NCBI RefSeq assembly: GCF_003991905.1 | Contig: NZ_RSCL01000004.1 | Span: 62,001 to 126,000, forward strand | Reading direction: 5' to 3' | Length of the DNA stretch: 64,000 nt | Source: Dulcicalothrix desertica PCC 7102 | GTDB taxonomy: Bacteria > Cyanobacteriota > Cyanobacteriia > Cyanobacteriales > Nostocaceae | Shown here: positions 45,225 through 53,006 of the stretch, in pieces | Numbering within the stretch: the first letter of the stretch is position 1 | How the letters are laid out: each line of letters opens with the position of its first letter | Made by a program: the position numbers and the translations under genes | The notes under the pieces: generated by a model | Told to the model about the DNA's origin: nothing | What the model saw: only the letters and a program-made list of their open reading frames with translations | The model's database searches: none

Positions 45225-46076
45225 TTAGCGTTTGCGTTTGCCTTTTTGCCAGCTTTGACTGTTGTCTTTTTGGACAAATTCACCTTTGGGGAATAGTTTG
45301 GCTTCTAGTTTTTCGTAGCTGCCTTCAAAGTCACATTTTCCGTAGAGTGGGCATTTTTTACAATAGACTCCTTCGGTGTAGCGTTCTAGGTTTTCGCGGT
45401 TGAAGAAGTAGGGTTTATGGCTGAAGGTGCTTGCTACCCATTGCCATGACATGTTGTTAGAAGCTGGGTCACCGTCTAATAGGTGTTCGAGAAACCATTT
45501 TGTGCCTTCTTGCCAGCGAATTCGGCGCCAGTGAACGATATAGGCAGCTAACCACATTCGCATATGGTTATGTAGGTAGCCAATTTCTCGGAGGTCGCGA
45601 CTAAAACTATCTATACAAACTAGTCCTGTTGTTCCTTCGCGGATGTCTTGGGGTAATTCTGTGGCGTATTCCGAAGCGCTATATCCGGTTTTATATTCTT
45701 CTTGGTCTTTCCAGATACCGTCACCAAGTTTCATGTAAAGTCTTTGCCAGTAGTCACGCCAACCTAGTTCGTTGACAAATTTAGCTGCTTCGTCTTGGTT
45801 GCGAATTTTACTAAAGGCAAAGTCTCTGGCTTCGCGTAAGCCTAATACACCGTAGCGAATGTAAGGAGACAAACGAGTAACGGCGCCTGTTAAGAAGTTG
45901 CGTGATTTTGCGTATTTAACTGGGTCAACTTTTTGAAGTGCTGCCACTGCTGCTTGGCGCCCGCCAATGATTGGACTAATATGGTCATCGCGTTCTGCTG
46001 CTTCAGGAAATTGTTCTTTTAAGTATGTCGCCAACTCTTCGCGGTTAGCAAAGTCGCGTCGCATGTCGTTAGTCAT
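45225..46076 (-). CDS. Photolyase/cryptochrome FAD-binding domain, free-standing
   Basis: A 283-residue protein corresponding to the C-terminal FAD domain of photolyases without the antenna domain: LSPYIRYGVLGLREARDFAF near residue 69, VNELGWRDYWQRLYM near 102, LREIGYLHNHMRMWLAAYIV near 162 and DPASNNMSWQWVASTFSHKP near 203, the FAD and DNA contact regions. Near 243 is CKKCPLYGKC, three cysteines in CxxCxxxxxC spacing that could bind iron-sulfur or zinc. The tail is basic (GKRKR). The missing alpha-beta domain is probably the product of 39717-40133, on the same strand beyond the cassette. Confidence 0.8.
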   Translation of the reverse strand: MTNDMRRDFANREELATYLKEQFPEAAERDDHISPIIGGRQAAVAALQKVDPVKYAKSRNFLTGAVTRLSPYIRYGVLGLREARDFAFSKIRNQDEAAKFVNELGWRDYWQRLYMKLGDGIWKDQEEYKTGYSASEYATELPQDIREGTTGLVCIDSFSRDLREIGYLHNHMRMWLAAYIVHWRRIRWQEGTKWFLEHLLDGDPASNNMSWQWVASTFSHKPYFFNRENLERYTEGVYCKKCPLYGKCDFEGSYEKLEAKLFPKGEFVQKDNSQSWQKGKRKR

Positions 46077-46132
46077 TAGTTAATAAATTAAATATATTGC
46101 AAAGTTTATCTTGTGAGATTACAAAATTTTTC

Positions 46133-46206
46133 TTCTTGTGGAGCGGGCATCCTTGCCCGCCTCTATAGGGGTGTGTATATGGAACGGGCAAGGATGCCCA
46201 TTCCAC
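46133..46206. repeat. Head-to-head CTTGTGG repeats
   Basis: CTTGTGGAGCGGGCATCC with TTGCCCGCC, a 25-bp spacer, then GGAACGGGCAAGGATGCCC with ATTCCACAA: two inverted copies of the repeat family forming nested hairpins. It lies between the FAD-domain gene and the transpeptidase gene. Confidence 0.82.
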
Positions 46207-46286
46207 AATAACTGTCATACTGGAACGGCAAACGCTAAAATACGAGTAAGTGTGAGTTGATATGGTAATATTTATTACCAAAAACT

Positions 46287-46967
46287 GTGGAAAATTACTT
46301 TGCGAAAAGTTTTATACTTCGTGTTATCCTAGCTTTTTCTCCGGTTCCCTTATTATATTTACTGTTGTCGAGGTTTGGTTACGTCATTCCAATTACTGAG
46401 ATTCCAGGAATGTTATGTATAAACGGTTGTGTTTCGCAGTCGTTTGTTCATACACCTTTTCGAGGGTATGAATTACTGAATGTGGATAAACCCTTGAAGG
46501 AGCTAATTAACTCTTCGATAGATAAGAGCAAAACTTCAATTTTGATTGAAAAATCAAAGTCCCGTTTGACGCTTTACTATAACCAAGTACCTATTAAATC
46601 TTATCCAGTGGTGTTTGGCGCCAATCCTATGGGAGATAAATTACACGCAGGAGATAATCGCACTCCCGAAGGATTACTTAAAATTAAAGACTTGTACCCG
46701 CATCCACAATGGTCAAAGTTTATGTGGTTGGACTACCCAAACAGGGAATCTTGGAAAAAACACTTACTTGCAAAGTCAGAAGGAGAATTTGATTGGTTTT
46801 TGCCTGTTGGTGGAGAAGTTGGAATTCACGGTGTTCCTCTAGGTAGTGACGGAATTATTGATAAACGGCAAAACTGGACTTTGGGATGTCCCTCGCTAAA
46901 AAACAAGGATGTTGATGAATTATACGAAGTCGTGCAGCAAGGTACTGTAGTAGAAATATTACCCTAA
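46287..46967 (+). CDS. L,D-transpeptidase (YkuD family), membrane-anchored
   Basis: A 226-residue protein. An N-terminal segment (FILRVILAFSPVPLLYLLLS) anchors it to the membrane with the domain outside. The YkuD domain begins at KTSILIEKSKSRLTLYY near 72 and ends with the catalytic block VGIHGVPLGSDG and TLGCPSLKNKDVDELY near 192, giving His and Cys (pattern HG...GCPSL). It would cross-link peptidoglycan or attach proteins to it. The start is GTG at 46287. It lies beside the pseudokinase gene, separated by ACTCAGCAC repeats. Confidence 0.88.
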   Translation: MENYFAKSFILRVILAFSPVPLLYLLLSRFGYVIPITEIPGMLCINGCVSQSFVHTPFRGYELLNVDKPLKELINSSIDKSKTSILIEKSKSRLTLYYNQVPIKSYPVVFGANPMGDKLHAGDNRTPEGLLKIKDLYPHPQWSKFMWLDYPNRESWKKHLLAKSEGEFDWFLPVGGEVGIHGVPLGSDGIIDKRQNWTLGCPSLKNKDVDELYEVVQQGTVVEILP

Positions 46968-46970
46968 ACT

Positions 46971-47010
46971 AACTCAGCACTCAGAACTCAGTACTCAGCA
47001 CTCAACACTA
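46971..47010. repeat. ACTCAGCAC tandem repeats
   Basis: Four imperfect tandem copies of ACTCAGCAC/ACTCAGAAC fill the gap between the transpeptidase stop and the ATG of the pseudokinase gene, so the repeat forms the whole leader of that gene. Confidence 0.8.
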
Positions 47011-47012
47011 TT

Positions 47013-48494
47013 ATGAATTTGTGTATTAACCCGAATTGTGATAAACCGCAAAATTCTGATTCTAATCGCTTTTGTGCGAACTGCGGTTCGGAACTGCTAC
47101 TTGCTGGACGTTACCGGGTATTGAGGCAACTTGATAGCTGTATTTCTGGTGATACATATGAAGTCAAAGAAGTTGGTAGTGATATATGTAAGGTTTTGCA
47201 GGTCTTGACTGTTGACAAACCTCAAGTTGTTGAGTCGTTTGAGAAAACAGCAACAGCACTCAAAGTTATAGATTATCCTGGCATTCCAAAAGTTGAGGCA
47301 AACGATTATTTTATTTATTTACCACGCGATAAAGCTGTTCGGTTACATTGTTTGATAATGCAGAAAATCGAAGGTTTAAATTTATATGAATATTTAGCGC
47401 AGTCAGATAATAACCATATAAACGAACAGCTAGCAGTTAAGTGGTTACAGCAAGCTGTAAATATTATTCAACACCTTCATAATCATAATTTACTACATTT
47501 GCGTATCAATCCATCAAACTTTATAGTTAAAGCCGATGATGACAATTTGGGATTAATTGGTTTTGGTCAACCTCATATACAATCTGAAAAGGTAATTTAT
47601 AAAGCAATTATTGCTTACACACCACCTGAACAGTTGTATGGTAATGTTGTTCCACAATCTGATATTTTTGCCGTTGCGCGTGTTTTTGCTTTCCTTGTTA
47701 CAGGTAAAGACCCTAGTAAACACCTTCATATTTACGAACCAAGTTCAAATGAAAAAACTTGGCGCCATTATGCATCACAAATATCACCAAAATTATTAGA
47801 CTTACTCGATACGATGATGGACGAAGTGCCTATGCAACGTCCAGATACGGATTCAATATTAAAAATATTAACATCGCAGCAGGCGCCATATATAGAATTA
47901 CCCAACTCTGTTAAGCCATCTTTGTCAATAAAATGGGGAAAGTTTGAAATTAACTTTTTACTATCTTGGGTATTGGCAACTATTACAGGTGTAATGATTG
48001 GTGGTTTAATTGGTTTTATTATTGGCTTTGCAACAGAATTTATGGTTGGCGCCATTACTAAAAATGTAACTATTGGGTATATATCTGGTGGCGCCATATT
48101 TGGTTTGATAACAGGAATATTAGTAGGAGCAGCACAAAGTCTAGTATTGCATCAGCATGACTATAAATATAAATGGTGGATGCTAGTGACAATATTAGGA
48201 TTTACAATTGAAGGAATATTGAGTGTGTTGACTGGATATGGCGCCAAAGGTGAAATGATAATTATACCGAGTTTTGCAGTTGGAATATTCCAGTGGTTAG
48301 TGTTACTACAATATGTGAGACGCGCATATTGGTGGGTATTAGTAAGTAGCGTTAGCGGTGCTGTTGGAATTGGTGCTTATAAAGCTGTACAGTATTTTTT
48401 GGGTAATGCTTACAGTATATTTGGTGGTATTCTAGGTTTAGTTGGTTTTGGCTTAATAACAGGAATTTTTATTCTCCTGTCGTGGAAGGATTAA
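47013..48494 (+). CDS. Zinc-ribbon membrane pseudokinase
   Basis: A 493-residue protein. Residues 3-26 form a zinc ribbon (CINPNCDKP, then FCANCGSEL). Residues about 32-285 have a Ser/Thr-kinase fold, but the catalytic loop reads LLHLRINPSNFIV near 155 instead of HRDxKxxN and the metal loop reads LIGFGQ instead of DFG, so both key Asp residues are gone. TPPEQLYG near 208 keeps the APE-like helix. Residues about 315-490 have several glycine-rich membrane segments (GVMIGGLIGFIIGFATEFMV). It is likely a membrane signalling scaffold rather than an active kinase. Confidence 0.85.
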   Translation: MNLCINPNCDKPQNSDSNRFCANCGSELLLAGRYRVLRQLDSCISGDTYEVKEVGSDICKVLQVLTVDKPQVVESFEKTATALKVIDYPGIPKVEANDYFIYLPRDKAVRLHCLIMQKIEGLNLYEYLAQSDNNHINEQLAVKWLQQAVNIIQHLHNHNLLHLRINPSNFIVKADDDNLGLIGFGQPHIQSEKVIYKAIIAYTPPEQLYGNVVPQSDIFAVARVFAFLVTGKDPSKHLHIYEPSSNEKTWRHYASQISPKLLDLLDTMMDEVPMQRPDTDSILKILTSQQAPYIELPNSVKPSLSIKWGKFEINFLLSWVLATITGVMIGGLIGFIIGFATEFMVGAITKNVTIGYISGGAIFGLITGILVGAAQSLVLHQHDYKYKWWMLVTILGFTIEGILSVLTGYGAKGEMIIIPSFAVGIFQWLVLLQYVRRAYWWVLVSSVSGAVGIGAYKAVQYFLGNAYSIFGGILGLVGFGLITGIFILLSWKD

Positions 48495-48511
48495 CCAAGG
48501 ATTTTCAACGT

Positions 48512-48573
48512 AGGGTGCGTTACGGCATATAATAGCTGAAAAAGAAGCAATAATATAATGCCGTAACGCACCA
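48512..48573. repeat. GGTGCGTTACGGCAT inverted repeat
   Basis: GGGTGCGTTACGGCAT and ATGCCGTAACGCACC form 15-bp perfect arms around a 32-base loop. It separates the pseudokinase gene from the toxin-tip gene. Confidence 0.85.
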
Positions 48574-48593
48574 TCAATTAGGTGCTTGCTACA

Positions 48594-48956
48594 ATGATTC
48601 AAGGAAAGGGGTTTACAATTAAAGAAAGTAAATTTGATTACTTTTTTGGGCGCGTCGCCTCAAGTCCCAGCAATGAAGCTAGGTCAAGACAAAACTTACA
48701 AGACTTAAGCAAGTTAGGAATTGATGAGAGTAATAATGGACAAGAACGTTTAATGCAAATTTTTGAATCTGGTTTGAGTACTTCAGAAATTAAACGGAAA
48801 ATTAACGAATATGGAATTACAATTATTAAACAAGTTGAAGTTTCAGGCAATGACGTAAAAGGAGTGATTGAAATAGCATACTTCTATCCTGCTGGCGATT
48901 TACTAAGCATACCCGAAGTTAGTACGATAATTCCTAAAATATCCAATCAGGAGTAG
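48594..48956 (+). CDS. Orphan polymorphic-toxin C-terminal domain (putative)
   Basis: A 120-residue protein from the ATG at 48594; a GTG at 48582 is possible but lies at the end of a repeat. The sequence IKESKFDYFFGRVASSPSNE near residue 9, then ARSRQNLQDLSKLGIDE, resembles the C-terminal tips of large secreted toxins (haemagglutinin/RHS type), where a short domain follows the delivery region. Here the delivery region is absent, so this is an orphan tip. The following gene starts 2 bp later, in the position of an immunity gene. Family placement rests on pattern memory and is moderately certain. Confidence 0.55.
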   Translation: MIQGKGFTIKESKFDYFFGRVASSPSNEARSRQNLQDLSKLGIDESNNGQERLMQIFESGLSTSEIKRKINEYGITIIKQVEVSGNDVKGVIEIAYFYPAGDLLSIPEVSTIIPKISNQE

Positions 48957-48958
48957 CA

Positions 48959-49450
48959 ATGAAAATCCACAATATTGAACAATCTCAATTTAAGAAAATC
49001 GATATAGCTAGACAAATCCTTTTTGATGAAGATGCACGTCGATTTTCATTAATTGATTTGGGTAAAGAATTTGGTTGTTATGGTTTAAGTTGGAGAAGCG
49101 ATTTAATTGAGCCGATTATTGTAATATCAGCAAATCAACAAATTTGGATTGGAATTGACCAGCGTCTAGCAGCTATTAATTTAAATACAGGACATATTCT
49201 TGTTAGCTTACCCGTGTTAACAAATATTTTACAAATTCAAGTAGTTAATACAGCTACTTTAGTACTTACGGAATCAGAGTTACTGCTTTTTAACTTAGAT
49301 GGTTCAATCAGATATATTAAAGGTTTGCCTGAATTAGCCTCGAAAATGTTAATTTGTGATTACGAGGTGCAAATTTATGGTGTGGAAGGAGATATTTGGG
49401 TAATGGATACACAAACAGGAACTTTTAAGCAATCTCTAGTTGCTGCGTAA
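48959..49450 (+). CDS. Putative immunity-like protein
   Basis: A 163-residue protein starting 2 bp after the toxin-tip gene, ATG preceded by AGGAG (in CAATCAGGAGTAGCA). It is made of alternating short beta strands (EPIIVISANQQIWIGIDQRL, LINLNTGHILVSL-like segments, DGSIRYIKGL, QIYGVEGDIWVMDTQTG), suggesting two or three blades of a beta-propeller-like fold. No family is recognised. Tight coupling and size suit an immunity protein for the upstream toxin tip; this is inference. Confidence 0.55.
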   Translation: MKIHNIEQSQFKKIDIARQILFDEDARRFSLIDLGKEFGCYGLSWRSDLIEPIIVISANQQIWIGIDQRLAAINLNTGHILVSLPVLTNILQIQVVNTATLVLTESELLLFNLDGSIRYIKGLPELASKMLICDYEVQIYGVEGDIWVMDTQTGTFKQSLVAA

Positions 49451-49566
49451 TCAAGACACATTTAAGTTGCAATACAACCACAATAGTTCTAAACAAAGCT
49501 CATTCTCCTTGAATTAAATATTTAAGGCTAATTAAGTATGGGTAGCTCACTACTACCCATTAATAA

Positions 49567-50157
49567 TTATTTTTTAAATCGTTGTACCATATTGGCTACG
49601 CGCGTTCCAAGTTTGTGTGCTGTTAACCTATCACCTGGGTCGAGTTCGGCAGGTTTACCACTCATATCTAATGCGCTTTGTCCCATTACTCCCATATAGG
49701 AACCTAAGCGGTTAATACCATCATCTTTACCTAAGAGAAAACTAGATAATTCCCCAGGATTAATCCACGTCATACTATGTTGTGCAGCGTTAATTGACAT
49801 ATATAATAAAGTGCTTTGTTTATCACCACTTGGCGAACTCGAATGTGTAAAACCTGCAGCGAGTTTATCTTTCCAACCTTGTTGAAACCAAATTGAACTT
49901 GCCGCATCAACAAAAGCTTTAAATTGTGCTGCCACACCCCCCATATAAGTCGGAGAGCCAAATATAATAGCATCGGCGCCATTTAACTTCGCTATCATCG
50001 CATCATCTTTCCAGCGACCTTCTTGAATTTGTTCACCAGTAATTCTTAACAACTCAACAGTTGTACCACTAACTTGATTGGCGCCAAGAGCAACAGCTTC
50101 CGCCATCAAATGTGTATGACCACTACCTGAAAAATAAATAATTGCGACGGTTCCCAT
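49567..50157 (-). CDS. WrbA/flavodoxin-family FMN-binding protein
   Basis: A 196-residue flavodoxin-like protein counted from the ATG at 50157, which has GAGG seven bases upstream. The FMN phosphate loop is IYFSGSGHTHLMAEAV near residue 6, and FGSPTYMGGVAAQFKAFVDA near 68 is the isoalloxazine-binding part, as in NAD(P)H:quinone oxidoreductases of the WrbA group. It probably reduces quinones by two electrons, protecting against oxidative stress. A longer reading from 50217 exists but adds a sequence with no homology signs. Confidence 0.86.
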   Translation of the reverse strand: MGTVAIIYFSGSGHTHLMAEAVALGANQVSGTTVELLRITGEQIQEGRWKDDAMIAKLNGADAIIFGSPTYMGGVAAQFKAFVDAASSIWFQQGWKDKLAAGFTHSSSPSGDKQSTLLYMSINAAQHSMTWINPGELSSFLLGKDDGINRLGSYMGVMGQSALDMSGKPAELDPGDRLTAHKLGTRVANMVQRFKK

Positions 50158-50256
50158 ACAATCCTCGTAATACTCTCTCTTGAGATAGCCGAAACCGATA
50201 ATAAAAGTAAACACCAATCAAAGTAAAGTAGTTACCAAAAAGTAAGTATATAGTAA

Positions 50257-50309
50257 GGGCGGGTTAACCAAGATTCCAATTCAGTTTTAAAATATTTGTA
50301 AACCCGCCC
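50257..50309. repeat. GGGCGGGTT inverted repeat
   Basis: GGGCGGGTT and AACCCGCCC are 9-bp perfect arms 35 bases apart, upstream of the cysteine desulfurase gene. It may be a dispersed hairpin; no known motif is recognised. Confidence 0.6.
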
Positions 50310-50339
50310 TGTGTAAACTCGCCCCCACAACAACCTAAA

Positions 50340-51491
50340 ATGCACCGCCCTATCTACCTAGACAACCACGCCACAACGCCCGTAGACAAACGTGTAGTAG
50401 ACGCCATGATACCCTACTTCACCGAACACTTCGGCAACCCATCAAGCATCAACCATCAATATGGATGGGAAGCAGAAGCAGCAGTAAAACAAACCCGCAG
50501 CATATTAGCCAAAGCAATAAACGCATCACCAGAAGAAATAATCTTTACAAGCGGCGCCACCGAAGCAAACAATTTAGCAATCAAAGGAGTATCCGAAGCT
50601 TACTTCCAAAAAGGGCAACATATTATAACAGTTGCCACAGAACACAACGCAGTACTAGACCCTTGTAAATATTTAGAAACACTTGGATTTGAAATTACCA
50701 TATTACCAGTTCAAAAAGACGGACTAATTAACTTAGACGAACTAGAAAAAGCCATACGACCCGACACAATATTAGTCTCAGTAATGGCAGCAAATAATGA
50801 AATAGGTGTCATTCAACCATTAGCAGAAATAGGCAAAATCTGTCACGAACACGATATTATCTTCCATACCGACGCCGCCCAAGCAATTGGTAAAATACCC
50901 CTTAACGTCCAAACATTCCAAATAGACTTAATGTCATTAACAGCACACAAAGTCTACGGACCCAAAGGAATCGGCGCCTTATATGTCCGGCGCCGCAACC
51001 CTCGCGTTAAACTAGCAGCACAGCAACACGGTGGTGGACACGAACGAGGAATGCGTAGTGGTACTTTATATACACCACAAATAGTAGGATTTGGGAAAGC
51101 CGTAGAAATAGCCCTAGCTGAACAAAAACAAGAAAATAGGCGCCTCACCCAATTACGTAATAAATTATGGGAACCATTATCAAAAATAGAAGGTATTCAT
51201 TTAAACGGACATCCCACCCAAAGATTACCAGGCAACCTCAATATAAGTATTGAAGGAGTAGATGGCGCCGCATTACTTTTAGGACTGCAATCTATAATGG
51301 CAGTATCTTCAGGTTCAGCATGTTCATCAACAACAACGGCACCTTCTCATGTTCTCACAGCATTAGGACACTCAGAAAAGTTAGCTTATGCATCAATTCG
51401 CTTTGGTATTGGTAGATTTAATACCGCAGAAGAAATTGATACAGTCGCACAACAAGTCATATCAACAATAAAAAGTTTGCAACGGATGTAA
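50340..51491 (+). CDS. Cysteine desulfurase (NifS/IscS family)
   Basis: A 383-residue PLP enzyme that takes sulfur from cysteine for Fe-S clusters and thiolation. It has IYLDNHATTPVDKRVVDAM at the N-terminus, FTSGATEANNLAIKGV near 68, FHTDAAQAIGKIPLNV near 177, the PLP-binding Lys in LTAHKVYGPKGIGALYVRRR near 200, and the catalytic Cys loop SSGSACSSTTTAPSHVLTAL near 321, ahead of FGIGRFNTAEEID. Length and motifs are those of the NifS/IscS class. No nifU, iscU or other cluster gene is adjacent, so its exact role is open. Confidence 0.95.
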   Translation: MHRPIYLDNHATTPVDKRVVDAMIPYFTEHFGNPSSINHQYGWEAEAAVKQTRSILAKAINASPEEIIFTSGATEANNLAIKGVSEAYFQKGQHIITVATEHNAVLDPCKYLETLGFEITILPVQKDGLINLDELEKAIRPDTILVSVMAANNEIGVIQPLAEIGKICHEHDIIFHTDAAQAIGKIPLNVQTFQIDLMSLTAHKVYGPKGIGALYVRRRNPRVKLAAQQHGGGHERGMRSGTLYTPQIVGFGKAVEIALAEQKQENRRLTQLRNKLWEPLSKIEGIHLNGHPTQRLPGNLNISIEGVDGAALLLGLQSIMAVSSGSACSSTTTAPSHVLTALGHSEKLAYASIRFGIGRFNTAEEIDTVAQQVISTIKSLQRM

Positions 51492-51534
51492 CGGATGTAA
51501 CGGATAGTATGAGCAAATTATCCGTTACATCCGT
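51491..51534. terminator. 16-bp perfect hairpin between convergent genes
   Basis: ACGGATGTAACGGATA and TATCCGTTACATCCGT pair perfectly around a 12-base loop, followed by TTTATCC. The arms are made of tandem ACGGATGTA units which begin inside the desulfurase stop region. It is well placed as a two-way terminator for the desulfurase and TetR genes. Confidence 0.78.
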
Positions 51535-51555
51535 TTTATCCGTTGCCAGTGTTGC

Positions 51556-52800
51556 CTATTTTTGGTCGAGACGGGTAGCTTGTTCGATGGCAGCTTTTTC
51601 TTTTGCCCTGCGTGCGAGTGGTTGTAATTGTGTAATAGTACAACCTGTTAAAATACTCAAATTTTCTAAACTCATACCCCGCATTAACATTTCAATACGC
51701 CAAGTTTGCTGTGCTTGATTAATTAATGGCGCCCCTTCGGGTGTTAAAATATCTTGCGTCCATTTTTCCCAGCGTTGTTGTATATCTAATTGTGATGCAG
51801 GCGCCCCAGTTTCATTTAAAAACATTACAGTTTCATTATCTTTACGACTTTTGAGCCATTTAGTTAAAGGATTATTATTATACGAACCGTAGCGTTTACC
51901 CATTATCCATTGATTAACAGGTACTTGACGGGTAGATTCGTGAGTAATGATTTGGAGTATATGAGCTTGGGTATCATAGATTTCGTGTGTACGTTGCAAG
52001 CTGATTATTTCATCAACAGATAAACCTGCTGCGAATAGTACATATGCCAAAGCATAATCTTGTAATCCTGTTTTTTTGGCTTGCTGTAAAATTTGGTGGA
52101 CTAAGTTTGCTGGTAAGTCCGCGACTTCTCTACTCATAGCTCCAGTTGAGCTAGTCTTAACAATACTCATGGAAACACTATTAACAGAAGTAGTTGATTT
52201 GGACATGGCGCCGTTTAAAAATAGATTTACCGCATTATCTATAAATGTGTCTCGCTCCCAAAGTTCACTTTGCTCAGTTGTAATAGTGAATTTTGTAACG
52301 GCATATCCCAAAATAACTACATTAAGCAAACAAGCAATAGTTTCTGATGATAAATTTGTAGTTAAATTTTCTTGCTCGATTACACTAGCTAAATATTGCC
52401 CCATAGTTTGATTCACCTGCGCTAAACCATGTCCTAACGCGCGACGATTTTCAATTGGGTATTGACTTGCTTCTCCCACCAATGACCGTATCAACTCTGG
52501 TACACGCTCCAATGCAAGTAACACTTTATCTACATATTCCCTTAGAACTTGGTAAGTATCCTCAGAAGGACTTGTAAGCAGTACAAGCGATTCTCCCAAA
52601 CTTTCAAAGGCGCCTGACTCTTCAATTAACGCTAAAACCAGCCCGTGTTTATTCCCAAACTGCCGAAATAGCGTTACCTCATTGACTTCTGCTAACTCAG
52701 CAATTTGCCGAGTCGTAGTATTCGTAACTCCCTGATCAACAAACAATTCAAGTGCTGCTTGCACAAGCCGCTGACGGGTAGAACTAGTTTGGGACATCAT
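51556..52800 (-). CDS. TetR regulator fused to a degenerate tyrosine-recombinase domain
   Basis: A 414-residue protein. Residues about 1-205 are a TetR-type regulator: RLVQAALELFVDQGVTNTTT, then AELAEVNEVTLFRQFGNKHG. Residues about 230-410 have the fold pattern of a tyrosine recombinase: LAYVLFAAGLSVDEIISLQR near 258 (normally GLRxxEL), TWRIEMLMRGMSLENLSILT near 370 (normally HxLRHTFAT...G) and ARRAKEKAAIEQATRLDQK at the end. The catalytic Arg and His are replaced, so strand exchange is not expected; the domain may bind DNA or mediate assembly. It faces desC across paired palindromes. Confidence 0.8.
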   Translation of the reverse strand: MMSQTSSTRQRLVQAALELFVDQGVTNTTTRQIAELAEVNEVTLFRQFGNKHGLVLALIEESGAFESLGESLVLLTSPSEDTYQVLREYVDKVLLALERVPELIRSLVGEASQYPIENRRALGHGLAQVNQTMGQYLASVIEQENLTTNLSSETIACLLNVVILGYAVTKFTITTEQSELWERDTFIDNAVNLFLNGAMSKSTTSVNSVSMSIVKTSSTGAMSREVADLPANLVHQILQQAKKTGLQDYALAYVLFAAGLSVDEIISLQRTHEIYDTQAHILQIITHESTRQVPVNQWIMGKRYGSYNNNPLTKWLKSRKDNETVMFLNETGAPASQLDIQQRWEKWTQDILTPEGAPLINQAQQTWRIEMLMRGMSLENLSILTGCTITQLQPLARRAKEKAAIEQATRLDQK

Positions 52801-52828
52801 AAATTCTCATATTGTAAATAAATTCGCT

Positions 52829-52856
52829 CGTTGTAAGCACTTAAGTGCTTATTACA
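52829..52856. repeat. CTCGTTGTAAGCACTTAAGTGCTTA dispersed palindrome
   Basis: TAAGCACTTAAGTGCTTA is an 18-bp perfect palindrome preceded by CTCGTTG. The same layout recurs around 61000-61025 (AAGGACTTCAGTCCTT read on the other strand) and 60961-60976, so this is a dispersed repeat rather than an operator. Confidence 0.7.
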
Positions 52857-52874
52857 AAAATCTTCCCAAAGTTA

Positions 52875-52937
52875 TGCAAGTAGCACTTGCAAAAATCTCA
52901 AAGCATTGTTAGTATGAAAATGTAAGTAGCACTTGCA
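52875..52937. promoter_or_regulatory. Paired palindromes between the TetR-recombinase gene and desC
   Basis: Two copies of TGNAAGTAGCACTTGCA: TGCAAGTagcACTTGCA at 52875-52891, perfect around a 3-base centre, and TGTAAGTagcACTTGCA at 52921-52937 with one mismatch. They start 46 bp apart. Their shape fits operators for the divergent TetR-type regulator, with control over both its own gene and desC. Confidence 0.7.
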
Positions 52938-53006
52938 CATCTCCACTGTAGCCCAAAACGCAGAAATTCGAGAGTAATTTGCTACATAACCTACCAAAAG
53001 AATTTT

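Noticed and set aside
46069-46281. A 70-codon minus-strand frame upstream of the FAD-domain gene
   Set aside because: Most of it is the head-to-head CTTGTGG repeat at 46133-46206 read as protein; no ribosome-binding site or family signal.
50340-51491. Cysteine desulfurase as DndA partner of the DndD-like ATPase
   Set aside because: It is 5 kb away beyond seven unrelated genes, rich in GGCGCC like the core genome, and no dndB, dndC or dndE is present.
52834-52851. TAAGCACTTAAGTGCTTA as a third operator for the TetR-recombinase regulator
   Set aside because: The same palindrome family with the CTCGTTG flank occurs between dhaL and dhaM, so it is a dispersed repeat.
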